NCBI RefSeq assembly: GCF_002298975.1
Contig: NZ_DBMV01000019.1
Coordinates: forward strand, 1-64,000
Source of the DNA: Ralstonia sp. UBA689
GTDB taxonomy: Bacteria; Pseudomonadota; Gammaproteobacteria; Burkholderiales; Burkholderiaceae
Length of the DNA: 64,000 nucleotides
Direction of reading: 5' to 3'
The notes beneath the pieces were generated by a model. It saw only the letters and a list, made by a program, of their open reading frames with translations. It had not been told where the DNA came from and made no database searches. Positions 33,324 to 42,337 of this stretch are shown piece by piece; within the stretch, counting starts at the first letter, position 1; each line of letters begins with the position of its first letter. Made by a program: the position numbers and the translations under genes.

Positions 33324-34184
33324 ATGGTTCGCATGCACTATTCAGTCGGCTTGACTTACGAGGTGCATGACCCGACCGCCGATTTCATCTTCAATTTCCA
33401 CGCCGCCCAGACAGCGCGCCAAGCGATCGTCGATGAGTCATTGCAGTTGAGCCCCGAGTTGCCAGCAGAGCCGCACACCGAACCATGTCTGCTGAATCGA
33501 CGTCTGCGAGTCCGGGCTCCAAAGGGCCACTTCTCAGTCAATTACGCGGCGACGGTCGACATCGACCATCTGCTGATGCCTCCCGAGCTGCTGTTCGAAG
33601 TCCCCATCGCAGACCTCCCGCTTGATGTCATCACATTCCTGGCTCCCAGTCGCTATTGCGAGTCGGATCGCCTTATGGAATTTGCGCTGCGGGAGTTCGG
33701 CGGTTATCAACGTGGGTATCCGCTTGTCATCGCGATTCGGGACTGGGTCTGCCGCTACGTGCGATTTGTCCCTCAATCCACGAACGAGCGGACGTCTGCT
33801 GTCAGCACACTCGTGGAGAGAAAGGGCGTGTGCCGAGACTATGCGCACCTCATGATCGCCTTATGCCGCGCACTGAGTATTCCGGCGCGCTTCTCCAGCA
33901 GTCTCGACTACGGTGCTGACCCGCTGTTGGGTCCACCGGATTTCCATGCATTTGTGGAGGTGTTTCTGGGGCAGCGATGGTACCTGGTCGACCCATCGAA
34001 TGCAGCGGTGCCCATGGGGCTCTTGCGAATCGGAACCGGGCGTGATGCAGCGGATGTCCCCATCGCTATGGTTTTCGGCAACGTCAAACCGTCGCGACCG
34101 TTGGTGGAAATTCAGGCCATGGCAAGCAGTACCCCGAGATTCAGCATGCCAGTCGACACCGCACAGGGGATCAGCACGTGGTGA
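33324..34184 (+). CDS. Transglutaminase-like protein
   Basis: Protein of 286 residues with the transglutaminase-like cysteine peptidase fold. The catalytic triad is visible: Cys in RKGVCRDYAHLMIALCRALSI, His in PPDFHAFVEVFLG and Asp in WYLVDPSNA. The N-terminal region, MVRMHYSVGLTYEVHD, matches the beta-rich N-domain of bacterial members. The ribosome site AGGAGG precedes the ATG; the next ATG, 9 bases downstream, is an alternative. Such proteins may cleave or cross-link peptides, but the substrate is unknown. Confidence 0.85.
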   Translation: MVRMHYSVGLTYEVHDPTADFIFNFHAAQTARQAIVDESLQLSPELPAEPHTEPCLLNRRLRVRAPKGHFSVNYAATVDIDHLLMPPELLFEVPIADLPLDVITFLAPSRYCESDRLMEFALREFGGYQRGYPLVIAIRDWVCRYVRFVPQSTNERTSAVSTLVERKGVCRDYAHLMIALCRALSIPARFSSSLDYGADPLLGPPDFHAFVEVFLGQRWYLVDPSNAAVPMGLLRIGTGRDAADVPIAMVFGNVKPSRPLVEIQAMASSTPRFSMPVDTAQGISTW

Positions 34185-34200
34185 GGGAGGTAAGCGTGGC

Positions 34201-34461
34201 TCACCACTCGTCCGTTGCGGGAGGTTCCTCTTCAACACCAAGGATGACGTCTATCGCCGCCCGCCCGGCTAGCTCGCCAATCAAATGCGCCCAACGTCGG
34301 GAGAAAGGACCGCCGTGGACCTTGATGCGCTTGCCGATTGCCGCGACGCCGACGGGCTGTATCGGGCCTTCGATACAGAACCACAAATCGAACATGTCCT
34401 TGGAGGTACCCACAAGTTCCATGTGAATTTGATAACCACGGTATTCGGTCGTACGAGTCAT
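34201..34461 (-). CDS. Small protein resembling the YKGFD family
   Basis: Protein of 86 residues: MTRTTEYRGYQIHMELVGTSK..., ending PPATDEW. The opening YRGYQIH resembles the YKGFD opening of the 31108 and 32922 genes, and the central FDLWFCIEGPIQ is placed as in those proteins, so distant kinship is plausible. The start has a GGGAG upstream. It is convergent with the transglutaminase-like gene by 17 bp. Confidence 0.55.
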   Translation of the reverse strand: MTRTTEYRGYQIHMELVGTSKDMFDLWFCIEGPIQPVGVAAIGKRIKVHGGPFSRRWAHLIGELAGRAAIDVILGVEEEPPATDEW

Positions 34462-34734
34462 TGCGCTACTCCCGTTCTTTGCCCGCTCGTCTATTGCCGC
34501 ATGTCGATCCGACGCCAACGTTGCCGGGCCCAAGGACAAAGTGCAGCGAATTCTGTCCCGGTTGGACAAAGTACAGACAGAGGGTTCGAAGGGCTGTTCG
34601 TCGGTGCGCGCAGGTCCTTGGTGCCACTGTGCGGATGCACGAAGATATGGTCCAGGGTAGGGCAAAGAAATGCCCCCAGTCTTAAACCTCGCGGTTCAGG
34701 CTCTTTTTTTCTTTGGGGCAGCCGAAATCATCAA

Positions 34735-34949
34735 TGTGGATAACCCCCACCTCGCCCTGTGAACAACTCAAGGGAAAAGCGAGCTGACTCTCCGGGGGTA
34801 GTCTGTCGACGGCACGGGAACAACTTCCACCCATGCCGACAGGCTGCAACGCGAACCACCGCGTTCATCCACGCATCAGCACACGCTGTCCGCTCAGTTG
34901 TGCATTGCACAAGCCCTTGAAGCCAAAGCGTTTTCCGCAGCTATCCACA
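34735..34949. promoter_or_regulatory. DnaA-box-like sites near AT-rich DNA
   Basis: A perfect DnaA-box sequence TGTGGATAA at 34735-34743, a two-mismatch copy TGTGAACAA at 34758-34766, and CTATCCACA (one mismatch to TTATCCACA) at 34941-34949. An AT-rich stretch follows at about 34964-35015. No dnaA, dnaN, parA or repA gene is near. Confidence 0.4.
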
Positions 34950-35061
34950 GAAACGGCGTGCCCTTATCTACTACTACTATTTTTATATAGATAAAGAAGT
35001 AAACAGAAACAGACAGCAGGCCTGTTCGTGCGGCGATCTTTGGAAGGCGAATCGACGTGCA

Positions 35062-36426
35062 TCACGTCACTGCAATCGCCATCGCCTGCGCGCTGATCAC
35101 GAGATTGCGGCCGGCTGCCTTCGCCTGGTACAGCGCGGCATCGGCTGTTTCGACCAGCACGTCGACGGAGACGGCCTCGGAGTCAGGGATGGCCGTGGCG
35201 CAGCCGGCGCTGACGGTCACGTAGCGCAATGGCGCGGTGGCTTCCATGCGCAGGCGCAGAACGGCTTCGCGGGCACGCTCGGCCAGCGCCTGCGTCTCGT
35301 GTGCGCCCGTCTCGGGCAGCACGATGACGAACTCCTCGCCGCCATAGCGGGCAATGAAATCTCCGGGATGGCGCACCACGCCGGCCAGCGCTGCTGCAAT
35401 GGCTGCCAGGCAGGCATCGCCCTTGAGGTGGCCGAAGGCGTCGTTGTAGCGCTTGAAGTGGTCCACGTCGACCATGACCAGCGACAGCGGCTGGCCGCTG
35501 CGTTGTGCCGCGCTCACCCGCGTACCGATCTGCTCGTTGAAGTAGCTGCGGTTGTACAGGCCCGTGAGGGCATCGCGCATGGAGGCCTGCCGCAACGACA
35601 TGTGCGCCTCGAACAGCCGCCGGTACAGTGCCGTCACCTCCCACACCAGCACGCACACCAGCACCCCCGGCGCGAACATGCTGAACAGGCGCGCCACGTA
35701 CCAGCCCACGGTAAAGCGGTCGGAGCTCAGCAGGTTCAGGCTCGTATCCGCAAAACACGCCAGCGCCGCAACCACCAGCCACACATCGAGCACCGCGCGC
35801 ATGCGGCCGCTGGCAACCACCACCAGCACCGCAATCGCATTGATTGCCCATAGAACGACGGCCACCGTGCCGTTGCCCGCCGCGCTGAACGGGGCCGGCA
35901 GGTCGGCCAGCAAAACGACGGCACACAGCAGGGCGCCTACCACCACTGGCCCACCGATCAGCAGACAGGCCCACGGGCCGATGCGCTGCGCGGGGATGGC
36001 GCCACGCGGGAGCCGGTCGCGCAGCAGTACCGCCACGATCACGAACAGCGGAAAGCCGCCATGCCAGAACACCCACATCCACAGCGCACTGGCGGGGTGG
36101 GCGCCAAGCAACCCCGTGGGTGAGAACACGCCCGGAAACATCAGCAGTTGCAGGATCACGGCCAGCGCGGTGAAGGCATAGGCGCCGCCCAGTGCGCCCA
36201 GCATTGGCTGACGCGTGATCGCAAACTGCGCGCCCAGCAGGAACGCGGCGATGCACGCGGTGGTGAACACGGTCAACGCGCACATCGGCATGAAGGGGCC
36301 GATGGCCGGCCACGGCAGGCTGGCGCGGGGTGCGGAAACGACCAGCGTGAGCAGGATCAGCAGCGCAATCGCTCCGGCAAAGGCCGTTTGCCGGCGTGTG
36401 GCCTGCTGGATCAGGAAGCTTTCCAT
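35062..36426 (-). CDS. Diguanylate cyclase with multi-pass sensor domain (MASE4-like)
   Basis: Membrane protein of 454 residues. Eight hydrophobic segments fill residues 10-280, consistent with a MASE-type sensor. The C-terminal GGDEF domain has MRDALTGLYNRSYFNEQIG, VMVDVDHFKRYNDAFGHLKGDACL and the active site YGGEEF. The expected RxxD inhibitory site reads HPGD, so product inhibition may be lost. The protein would make c-di-GMP in response to a membrane or environmental cue. The start ATG at 36426 (MESFLIQQATRR) is chosen over a frame that begins far upstream. Confidence 0.9.
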   Translation of the reverse strand: MESFLIQQATRRQTAFAGAIALLILLTLVVSAPRASLPWPAIGPFMPMCALTVFTTACIAAFLLGAQFAITRQPMLGALGGAYAFTALAVILQLLMFPGVFSPTGLLGAHPASALWMWVFWHGGFPLFVIVAVLLRDRLPRGAIPAQRIGPWACLLIGGPVVVGALLCAVVLLADLPAPFSAAGNGTVAVVLWAINAIAVLVVVASGRMRAVLDVWLVVAALACFADTSLNLLSSDRFTVGWYVARLFSMFAPGVLVCVLVWEVTALYRRLFEAHMSLRQASMRDALTGLYNRSYFNEQIGTRVSAAQRSGQPLSLVMVDVDHFKRYNDAFGHLKGDACLAAIAAALAGVVRHPGDFIARYGGEEFVIVLPETGAHETQALAERAREAVLRLRMEATAPLRYVTVSAGCATAIPDSEAVSVDVLVETADAALYQAKAAGRNLVISAQAMAIAVT

Positions 36427-36719
36427 CCAACCCCCGGTTTGGTTGTACGCGCTCAATGGCTCAATCGGCCTGTGTCCGCCGTGTTCTCCGGCGGTGCAGC
36501 AAGCGACTGGCCGACGGCCGTGCGCTGCCTGTGTGCCTCCATCATAGGCACCGGCAGGCGGAGGGAAAAGCCTAGGAAGTGACTGGGGCATTGCTGTGTT
36601 GTGCCTAAGCCTGGCGGCGTACCCTCCTGCCGCAGTGCCATCCAAGGGAACACACCGCCACGTGTTGGGGGCAAACCTCCGCCTTTGAATCAACCGCCGG
36701 CCCCCAGGGCCGATGCTGC

Positions 36720-36896
36720 ATGGAATCGCTCAATCACACCTTGTTTCTCTGGATCAACGCTCCGGCCGAGCCGTCGCCCGCTACCGTGTGGCTGGCCATG
36801 GCCTTTGCCGAATATGCGATCTGGCTGGCGCCGCTCGCGCTCGTGGCCGGCTGGCTGTGGGGCGAGCCAGCTACCCGCCGCCAGGCGCTACATGGC
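36720..36896 (+). pseudogene. Truncated PAP2/BcrC-like undecaprenyl-diphosphatase
   Basis: The frame encodes 59 residues (MESLNHTLFLWINAPAEPSPATVWLAMAFAEYAIW...) that match the amino terminus of BcrC-type undecaprenyl-pyrophosphate phosphatases, with the first membrane helices. The catalytic motifs (KxxxxxxRP, PSGH, SRxxxxxHxxxD) are missing because the sequence ends abruptly at about 36897, 24 bp before the stop of the convergent MFS gene. This looks like a deletion scar. The fragment is unlikely to be active. Confidence 0.8.
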
Positions 36897-36920
36897 CGCG
36901 CGCATCGACCTGACGGGCGT

Positions 36921-38402
36921 TCAGGCATGCCGGCGCCATGCGCGCCAGAACAGCATGAGGGCGAGTACGGTGGCGCCCACGTTGTAGAGCGTCGCCAGGG
37001 CAAACGCGTGGCCATAGCGTGCGGCATGTGCGGCCGAGCCCATCGCATCTGCCATGCTGTTGCCCTCCGCAGGGCCGAGCAGCGAGAACAGCAGCACGCC
37101 CACCACCGTTACGCCCACCGCGTTGCCCACCGCCTGCATGGTGGTGACGGTGCCGGCACCCATGCCGGCCTGCGCGGTGTCCACGCTACTCAGGATGGTG
37201 TTGAGCGACAGCGGAATCACCATCCCCTGGCCGAAGCCGTTGAGCACCAGCGGCACGATCAGCAAGGCAACGGCGGTGCCGGCTTGCGCCATCGTCGACA
37301 GCAGGATCAGACCCACGGCAAAGATCGCCACGCCCAGCAACAGCGCGCGCTGCCCGATCCGTTCGGCCAGTCGGGGGGCGCTCAGCGAACCCGTGAAGAA
37401 TGCGATCGCCGCCGGCGTGAACACCAGCCCCGCTGTGAGCGGCGAGAGGCCACGCCCGAACTGCAGCAGGATCGTCAGCGCCAGGAAATACGAGCTGATG
37501 GCCGTGTAGAACAGGAAGATCGCCAGCACGCCCAACACGAAGCTGCGGTTGGCGAACAGCGCCATTTCGATGATGGGGACGCGGCCACTTGTTCCATTGG
37601 CTGACAGCGCCCGCTCGTGCCGCACGAAGTGCCGGAACACCAGCAGCGAAGCCAGCGGCGCCGCCCACGACCACCACGGCCAGCCGAACTCGCGCCCCTC
37701 CATGAGCGGCACCAGCAGCATGCCCAGCGCCACCGCACCGGCCACCGCGCCATGCACATCCAGGCGGGCCGCCACCGGCGCGCGCGATTCCGTCACGAAG
37801 GTGCGCGCGGCCAGCAGCGCCACGATGCCGATCGGCACGTTCACCAGGAACACCGCGCGCCAGCCTGCCATGTCGGCGGCCAGCGGATGCGCGATCAGCC
37901 AGCCGCCGATGATCTGCGACACCGACGCGGCCACGCCCTGCACCGCGCCCATGGTGCCGAACGCGCGGCGTCGTGCATCGCCGTCGAACAGCACGCGCAG
38001 CGAGGCCATCACCTGCGGCATCAGGATGGCGGCGCCCAGGCCCTGCGCCACGCGCATGGCAATCAGCATCCACGGGCTGGTCGCCAGCCCGCACAGGGCC
38101 GAGGCCAGCGTGAAGAGCGCCATGCCCGCCAGGAACATGCGCTTGCGCCCGAACAGGTCGCCCAGGCGCGCGCCGTTGAGCAGGAACACCGCATACGCCG
38201 CGCTGTAGCCGACCATTACGAGCTGGATCTCAGCAAAGCTGGCGTGCAAGCTGGCGCGGATGTCCGGAATCGCGACGTTGACGATGAACAGGTCGAGAAT
38301 GGTGACGAAGTTGCCGGTGAGCAGGGCGGCCAGCGCAGGCCAGCGTCGGGCGGCATGCGCCTGGGTGACAGCAGCGCCGCCGACAAGGGAGTCCGTTGAC
38401 AT
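36921..38402 (-). CDS. MFS drug:H+ antiporter (DHA2/EmrB-QacA type)
   Basis: Inner-membrane transporter of 493 residues with 14 predicted helices. The N-terminus carries FVTILDLFIVNVAIPDIRASL, LNGARLGDLFGRKRMFLAG and the motif-C-like QIIGGWLIA. Members export antiseptics, dyes and antibiotics. The ATG at 38402 gives MSTDSLVGG; the region upstream holds a palindromic operator and a divergent TetR gene, so regulation by that repressor is likely. Confidence 0.92.
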   Translation of the reverse strand: MSTDSLVGGAAVTQAHAARRWPALAALLTGNFVTILDLFIVNVAIPDIRASLHASFAEIQLVMVGYSAAYAVFLLNGARLGDLFGRKRMFLAGMALFTLASALCGLATSPWMLIAMRVAQGLGAAILMPQVMASLRVLFDGDARRRAFGTMGAVQGVAASVSQIIGGWLIAHPLAADMAGWRAVFLVNVPIGIVALLAARTFVTESRAPVAARLDVHGAVAGAVALGMLLVPLMEGREFGWPWWSWAAPLASLLVFRHFVRHERALSANGTSGRVPIIEMALFANRSFVLGVLAIFLFYTAISSYFLALTILLQFGRGLSPLTAGLVFTPAAIAFFTGSLSAPRLAERIGQRALLLGVAIFAVGLILLSTMAQAGTAVALLIVPLVLNGFGQGMVIPLSLNTILSSVDTAQAGMGAGTVTTMQAVGNAVGVTVVGVLLFSLLGPAEGNSMADAMGSAAHAARYGHAFALATLYNVGATVLALMLFWRAWRRHA

Positions 38403-38422
38403 AATGGGGTCTCGGTTCTTAA

Positions 38423-38440
38423 TATACGGTCGTACGTATA
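38423..38440. promoter_or_regulatory. TetR-type operator candidate
   Basis: TATACG-N6-CGTATA forms an inverted repeat between the MFS start (38402) and the TetR gene (38507). It probably overlaps the MFS promoter. Confidence 0.6.
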
Positions 38441-38506
38441 CTAGAGAGCAATCGACCCGCGTCAAGGGCCGATTGCGTTGACCCTACACACCCACAGGGC
38501 ATTGCC

Positions 38507-39121
38507 ATGAACGAGACCGACGGCCGCCGCCTGCGCGGCGAACGCGCCCGCGCCCAAGTGCTGGAGCACGCCACCGCCATCGCTTCCACCGACGGGCTGG
38601 AAGGTCTGACCATCGGCCGGGTCGCAGCCGACGCAGGCGTGGGCAAGGGCAACATCCAGGTGCTCTTTGGCGACAAGGAAACGCTGCAGCTCGCCACGCT
38701 GGAGGCGGGCGTCGTGCACTACCTCACAACGATGGTGCGGCCCGCGCTGGCGCTGGAGAGCCCGCTTGCCCGCCTGCGCGCGTTGGCTGACGGCTGGTTC
38801 GACTACATCGCGGGCGGGCAGTCGCCGGGCGGCTGCTTCGTGTGCGCCACCAGCTATGAGTACCGCGCCCGCCCGGGTTTGATCCAGGATCGCGTGCGTG
38901 GCCATCGTGAGGGGGTGCGGGCGCGTTTTCGCGAGGTGATTGCCGCGGGCCAGGCGGCGGGCGAGTTGCGTGCGGACCTGGATGTCGAGCAGCTCATCTT
39001 CGAGATCGAGGCCTTCCGCTCCGATGCCAACGTCGCTTTCCTGATGGGCGAAACGGCGGTCTTCGAGCGCGCGCGGCGCAGTACGCAGGCGCGTATTGAC
39101 GCGGCCGTCGAGGGCCAGTGA
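38507..39121 (+). CDS. TetR-family repressor
   Basis: Protein of 204 residues. The HTH runs from about residue 12 to 55 (ARAQVLEHATAIASTDGLEGLTIGRVAADAGVGKGNIQVLFGDKETL). The C-terminal ligand domain follows, with VHYLTTMVRPALALESPLARLRALADGWFDY. It is divergent from the MFS exporter and separated by an inverted repeat, so it most likely represses that pump until a ligand is bound. Confidence 0.93.
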   Translation: MNETDGRRLRGERARAQVLEHATAIASTDGLEGLTIGRVAADAGVGKGNIQVLFGDKETLQLATLEAGVVHYLTTMVRPALALESPLARLRALADGWFDYIAGGQSPGGCFVCATSYEYRARPGLIQDRVRGHREGVRARFREVIAAGQAAGELRADLDVEQLIFEIEAFRSDANVAFLMGETAVFERARRSTQARIDAAVEGQ

Positions 39122-39374
39122 CACCCGGCGCGGTTCGCGCCGCCCATTCAGCCCTGCCTGGCGAAGATCACAAAGGCACTAAAATCTGACCCTTTGTGCG
39201 TTCCACTTTGGATTGGCCCCCTCTTATAGGAGCGATGGAGGGGAGCGTTTTATGCAAGTCGAAGAAATGTGCCTTAGTGTTAAATTGGCCGTACAAATGT
39301 CGTCCTCTTCGGATGACGCTTCCAATCCCGCCCGCCCAGCCATCCCGTAACGCGCCAAATAGGAATCTGCCAAC

Positions 39375-40082
39375 ATGAACTGGACCGCGACCCGACCGAT
39401 CCGAGTGATCGTGCTCGATGACCATGCGGTCGTCCGCCACGGACTGGCCGCGCGCCTGAAGCAGGAGGCCGACATTGAGGTCACCGGCCTGTTCGCGTCG
39501 GGGCGGGAGGTGGTGCAGGCGCTCAAGACCAACACCATCGAGGTGGATGTCCTGCTGATGGATTACTCGCTGGGCCCCTCCGAGATCGATGGGCTCAACC
39601 TGATCCGCCTGATCCGTGTGCGCTATCCGGAATTGAAGATCCTGGTGGTTTCCGCGCATCACAACAAGGCGACGGTCGGGCTGGTCATGCATGCCGGTGC
39701 GCGCGGGTTTGTCGGCAAGGAAGAAGAGCTGTCGGAAATGGTGCGGGCCATCCGCACCGTGGCCGCGGGCAACAAGCGCCTGAATGCCACGTTGGCCGTC
39801 GAGATGGAGCACGATGCGCACGCCGAGGCCGAGGCCCCGATCGAGACCCAGGCCCCCGACGGCGCCGAGCTCTCCGACTTGGTCGACCGCCCGCAACTGA
39901 GCCCGCGCGAGCGCGAAGTGCTGCGCTGCTGCCTGGACGGCATGTCCGTCAGCGACATTGCCGAGAAGTTCGCGCGCAGCATCAAGACCATCAGCTCGCA
40001 GAAGCAGTCTGCCTACCGCAAGCTGGGCATCCGCTCAGATACCGAGCTGTTCAAGATCAAGCACGAACTGGAGGGGCTGTAA
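39375..40082 (+). CDS. RcsB-like NarL-family response regulator
   Basis: Protein of 235 residues. The receiver domain has the acidic pair near residue 15 (VIVLDDHAVVRHGL), the phosphorylated Asp63 in LLMDYSLGPSEIDG and Lys in GFVGKEEEL. A linker rich in Glu/Ala joins it to a LuxR-type HTH: LSPREREVLRCCLDGMSVSDIAEKFARSIKTISSQKQSAYRKLGI. SIKTISSQK resembles E. coli RcsB. No histidine kinase gene is adjacent, so its partner must lie elsewhere. Confidence 0.93.
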   Translation: MNWTATRPIRVIVLDDHAVVRHGLAARLKQEADIEVTGLFASGREVVQALKTNTIEVDVLLMDYSLGPSEIDGLNLIRLIRVRYPELKILVVSAHHNKATVGLVMHAGARGFVGKEEELSEMVRAIRTVAAGNKRLNATLAVEMEHDAHAEAEAPIETQAPDGAELSDLVDRPQLSPREREVLRCCLDGMSVSDIAEKFARSIKTISSQKQSAYRKLGIRSDTELFKIKHELEGL

Positions 40083-40089
40083 GCCTCGG

Positions 40090-40110
40090 GCAGCGTCTCG
40101 CACGCTGCCT
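40090..40110. terminator. Hairpin after the response regulator
   Basis: GGCAGCGT (40090-40097) and ACGCTGCC (40103-40110) form an 8-bp stem 8 bp after the stop codon, with no U-run. Confidence 0.45.
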
Positions 40111-40212
40111 GGACTGCTGGCTGCGCTTGATTACCGAGCGGCACCGCCGGCGCGACATCCTGCGCGCCGATAGCACCATCGGCCACTGCCCCGCGTGTAA
40201 CGCCCGAGCTGA

Positions 40213-40710
40213 TCAGGCGTTGTGCAGCACGCGCAGGAGCAGGTTCTCCAACTGCTTGACCTCGGCATGCGAGAACCCGCGCAGCAGGTGGTTCAGCACG
40301 TCGATGATCAGCGGCCGGATCTCCGGATACAGCGCGCGGCCCTGGTCGGTGAGCGTGACCACCACCGAGCGGCGGTCCGCATCGCTGGGCGCGCGCTTGA
40401 CGATGTTCTTCTTCTCCAGCCGGTCGATCAGCCGCGTCATTGCGCCCGGATCGTAGTTCAGCAGGCGAGAGAGCTCGGCCGGCGTGCTGGCCAGGTCTTC
40501 GGCCAGGTAGACGACCACCGTCCACTGCGCGGCGGTCAGGTCCAACGATGCCAAGGCACTGTCGATCTGCGTCACCAGCGCATGCCGGGCCCGATGCAGG
40601 AGCCGGCCGATGTTGGTGTCGCGATCCATTGTGTCGAGCTGATACGCCCCCTCGCCACTGCCGTTGCTTGCAGCGACCGCGCCGGGCGGTGTTTGTACGT
40701 CGATTGTCAT
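40213..40710 (-). CDS. MarR-family regulator
   Basis: Protein of 165 residues with the MarR winged helix: LASLDLTAAQWTVVVYLAEDLASTPAELSRLLNYDPGAMTRLIDRLEKKNIVKRAPSDADRRSVVVTLTDQG. The first 30 residues are low-complexity. The ATG follows GGGGAG. It is divergent from the SDR gene, so control of that gene is plausible, perhaps in response to aromatic or phenolic compounds. Confidence 0.92.
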   Translation of the reverse strand: MTIDVQTPPGAVAASNGSGEGAYQLDTMDRDTNIGRLLHRARHALVTQIDSALASLDLTAAQWTVVVYLAEDLASTPAELSRLLNYDPGAMTRLIDRLEKKNIVKRAPSDADRRSVVVTLTDQGRALYPEIRPLIIDVLNHLLRGFSHAEVKQLENLLLRVLHNA

Positions 40711-40982
40711 GGTGGTGCTCCCCGTTCTGCCGGTGATCCGGCTTGTAAGGCGCGCCATGCGTCCCCGATAACGCGAGCGAGCTTCATTGCACACTAATCG
40801 TCGCTTGCCCAGGCCGTCAAGCCGGGGTCGACACCGACGCCGATCGTCAAATCACGTTGGAAATCGCTGCAAAACGATTGCGCCCCCAAGAGGCGGGGCG
40901 GTTCGTATCATGATAGAAACGCCAGTGCCACGCGATGTGGCGCATCGTACGCGTTCTCCCCCATATTCCTTTTTCGACTGCC

Positions 40983-41771
40983 ATGAACCTCAACCTTCAG
41001 AACAAGCTTGCCCTCGTGACCGGCTCTACCAAGGGTATCGGCCATGCCATTGCTGTAACACTGGCCGCTGAAGGCGCCCGTGTCATCGTCAACGGCCGCA
41101 CCGAGGCCTCGGTGGCTGATGCCATCGCGCGCCTGCGGGCCGCCGTGCCCAATGCCCAGGTCGAAGCCTTTGCCGGAGACTTGTCCGATCCGGCGCAGGC
41201 CGCGGCGCTGTCTGCACGCTTTCCCAAGGTCGACGTGCTCGTCAACAACCTCGGCATCTTCGACCCCAAGCCGTTCGAAGCCATCGACGACGCCGAATGG
41301 CTGCGCTTCTTCAACGTGAACGTGATGAGCGGCGTGCGTCTGTCGCGCGCATACCTCCCCGCCATGCGCGCGCAGAACTGGGGCCGCATCGTGTTCATCA
41401 GCAGCGAGAGCGGCGTGCAGATTCCGGCCGAGATGATCCACTACGGCGTGACCAAGACGGCGCTGCTGGGCCTCTCGCGCGGCTTGGCTGAGCTGTGCGC
41501 CGGTACCGCCGTCACGGTGAATGCCGTGCTGCCGGGGCCGACGCGCTCGGAGGGCGTGGACGAATTCGTGGACAAGCTCTCGGGCGGCCAGAGCTTCGAG
41601 GCTTTCGAGAAGACCTTCTTCGAGACCGCCCGGCCCACCTCGCTCATCAAGCGCTTTGCCACGCCGCAGGAGGTGGCCAATCTGGTCGCCTATGTGGCCA
41701 GCCCGCTGTCGGCAGCCACCACGGGGGCTGCGCTGCGTGTGGATGGCGGGGTGGTGAAGTCGGCGTTCTAG
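40983..41771 (+). CDS. SDR-family oxidoreductase
   Basis: NAD(P)-dependent enzyme of 262 residues. The Rossmann motif is TGSTKGIGHAIA, then VLVNNLGIF for the central motif, SSESG for the catalytic Ser and YGVTKTALLG for the Tyr/Lys pair. The C-terminal VDGGVV closes the fold. The earlier in-frame start at 40935 adds residues before MNLNLQNKLALVTG and is not needed. Substrate unknown. It is divergent from the MarR gene. Confidence 0.92.
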   Translation: MNLNLQNKLALVTGSTKGIGHAIAVTLAAEGARVIVNGRTEASVADAIARLRAAVPNAQVEAFAGDLSDPAQAAALSARFPKVDVLVNNLGIFDPKPFEAIDDAEWLRFFNVNVMSGVRLSRAYLPAMRAQNWGRIVFISSESGVQIPAEMIHYGVTKTALLGLSRGLAELCAGTAVTVNAVLPGPTRSEGVDEFVDKLSGGQSFEAFEKTFFETARPTSLIKRFATPQEVANLVAYVASPLSAATTGAALRVDGGVVKSAF

Positions 41772-42000
41772 GCCGCGTTCTGGGTTGACTCCCGCGCTGC
41801 CGACCCGGGCCGTCGGCCCTGACGTGCGCTCCATTCCGCCGCGCCGGCGCGGGCCGTACGCTGGCCTTGTCGCTGGCGCATGCCGGCGGGACAAGCCGGC
41901 AGCGCGTCTGTTCGCCCATGTTACAGACCGGCCAGACCGAGCGTGTCCCTGCCCGTGCGTTGGCGGCATTCCCATTGCCAATCCAATCGGAGCGATCGCC

Positions 42001-42234
42001 ATGCCCACTTGCAGCGTCTACGGACACAACCCCAGCAACGGCCCCGGCCAGCTTGCCGCCCAGGCCGCATTGACCCAAGCCCAGACCGACCACCCCGGCT
42101 GGGCTGTGACGCTTCAGTACGACGCGTCGACCACCACGGCCAAATACACCTCGGCCACCGCCACGGCCGACGAACTGGAGACCTACTTTACGCAGCGCTT
42201 CCCGCAGTCGAGCTACCACGTCGTCGGCGCTTGA
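42001..42234 (+). CDS. Small hypothetical protein (77 aa)
   Basis: Protein of 77 residues, MPTCSVYGHNPSNGPGQLAAQAALTQAQTDHPGW..., with CGGAG upstream. It looks like a short helix followed by Thr/Ala-rich sequence. The reading frame continues open upstream to 41785, but that region is not coding in look. No family recognised. Confidence 0.45.
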   Translation: MPTCSVYGHNPSNGPGQLAAQAALTQAQTDHPGWAVTLQYDASTTTAKYTSATATADELETYFTQRFPQSSYHVVGA

Positions 42235-42337
42235 GTGGGGGAGGACCTGCCGGCATCACCTTTCCTCCTGCAACAAACGTTGCAATTGGGCGCCAGCTCG
42301 ACACAATGCAGTCTTGGATGACTCCTCGAGGATCAGG

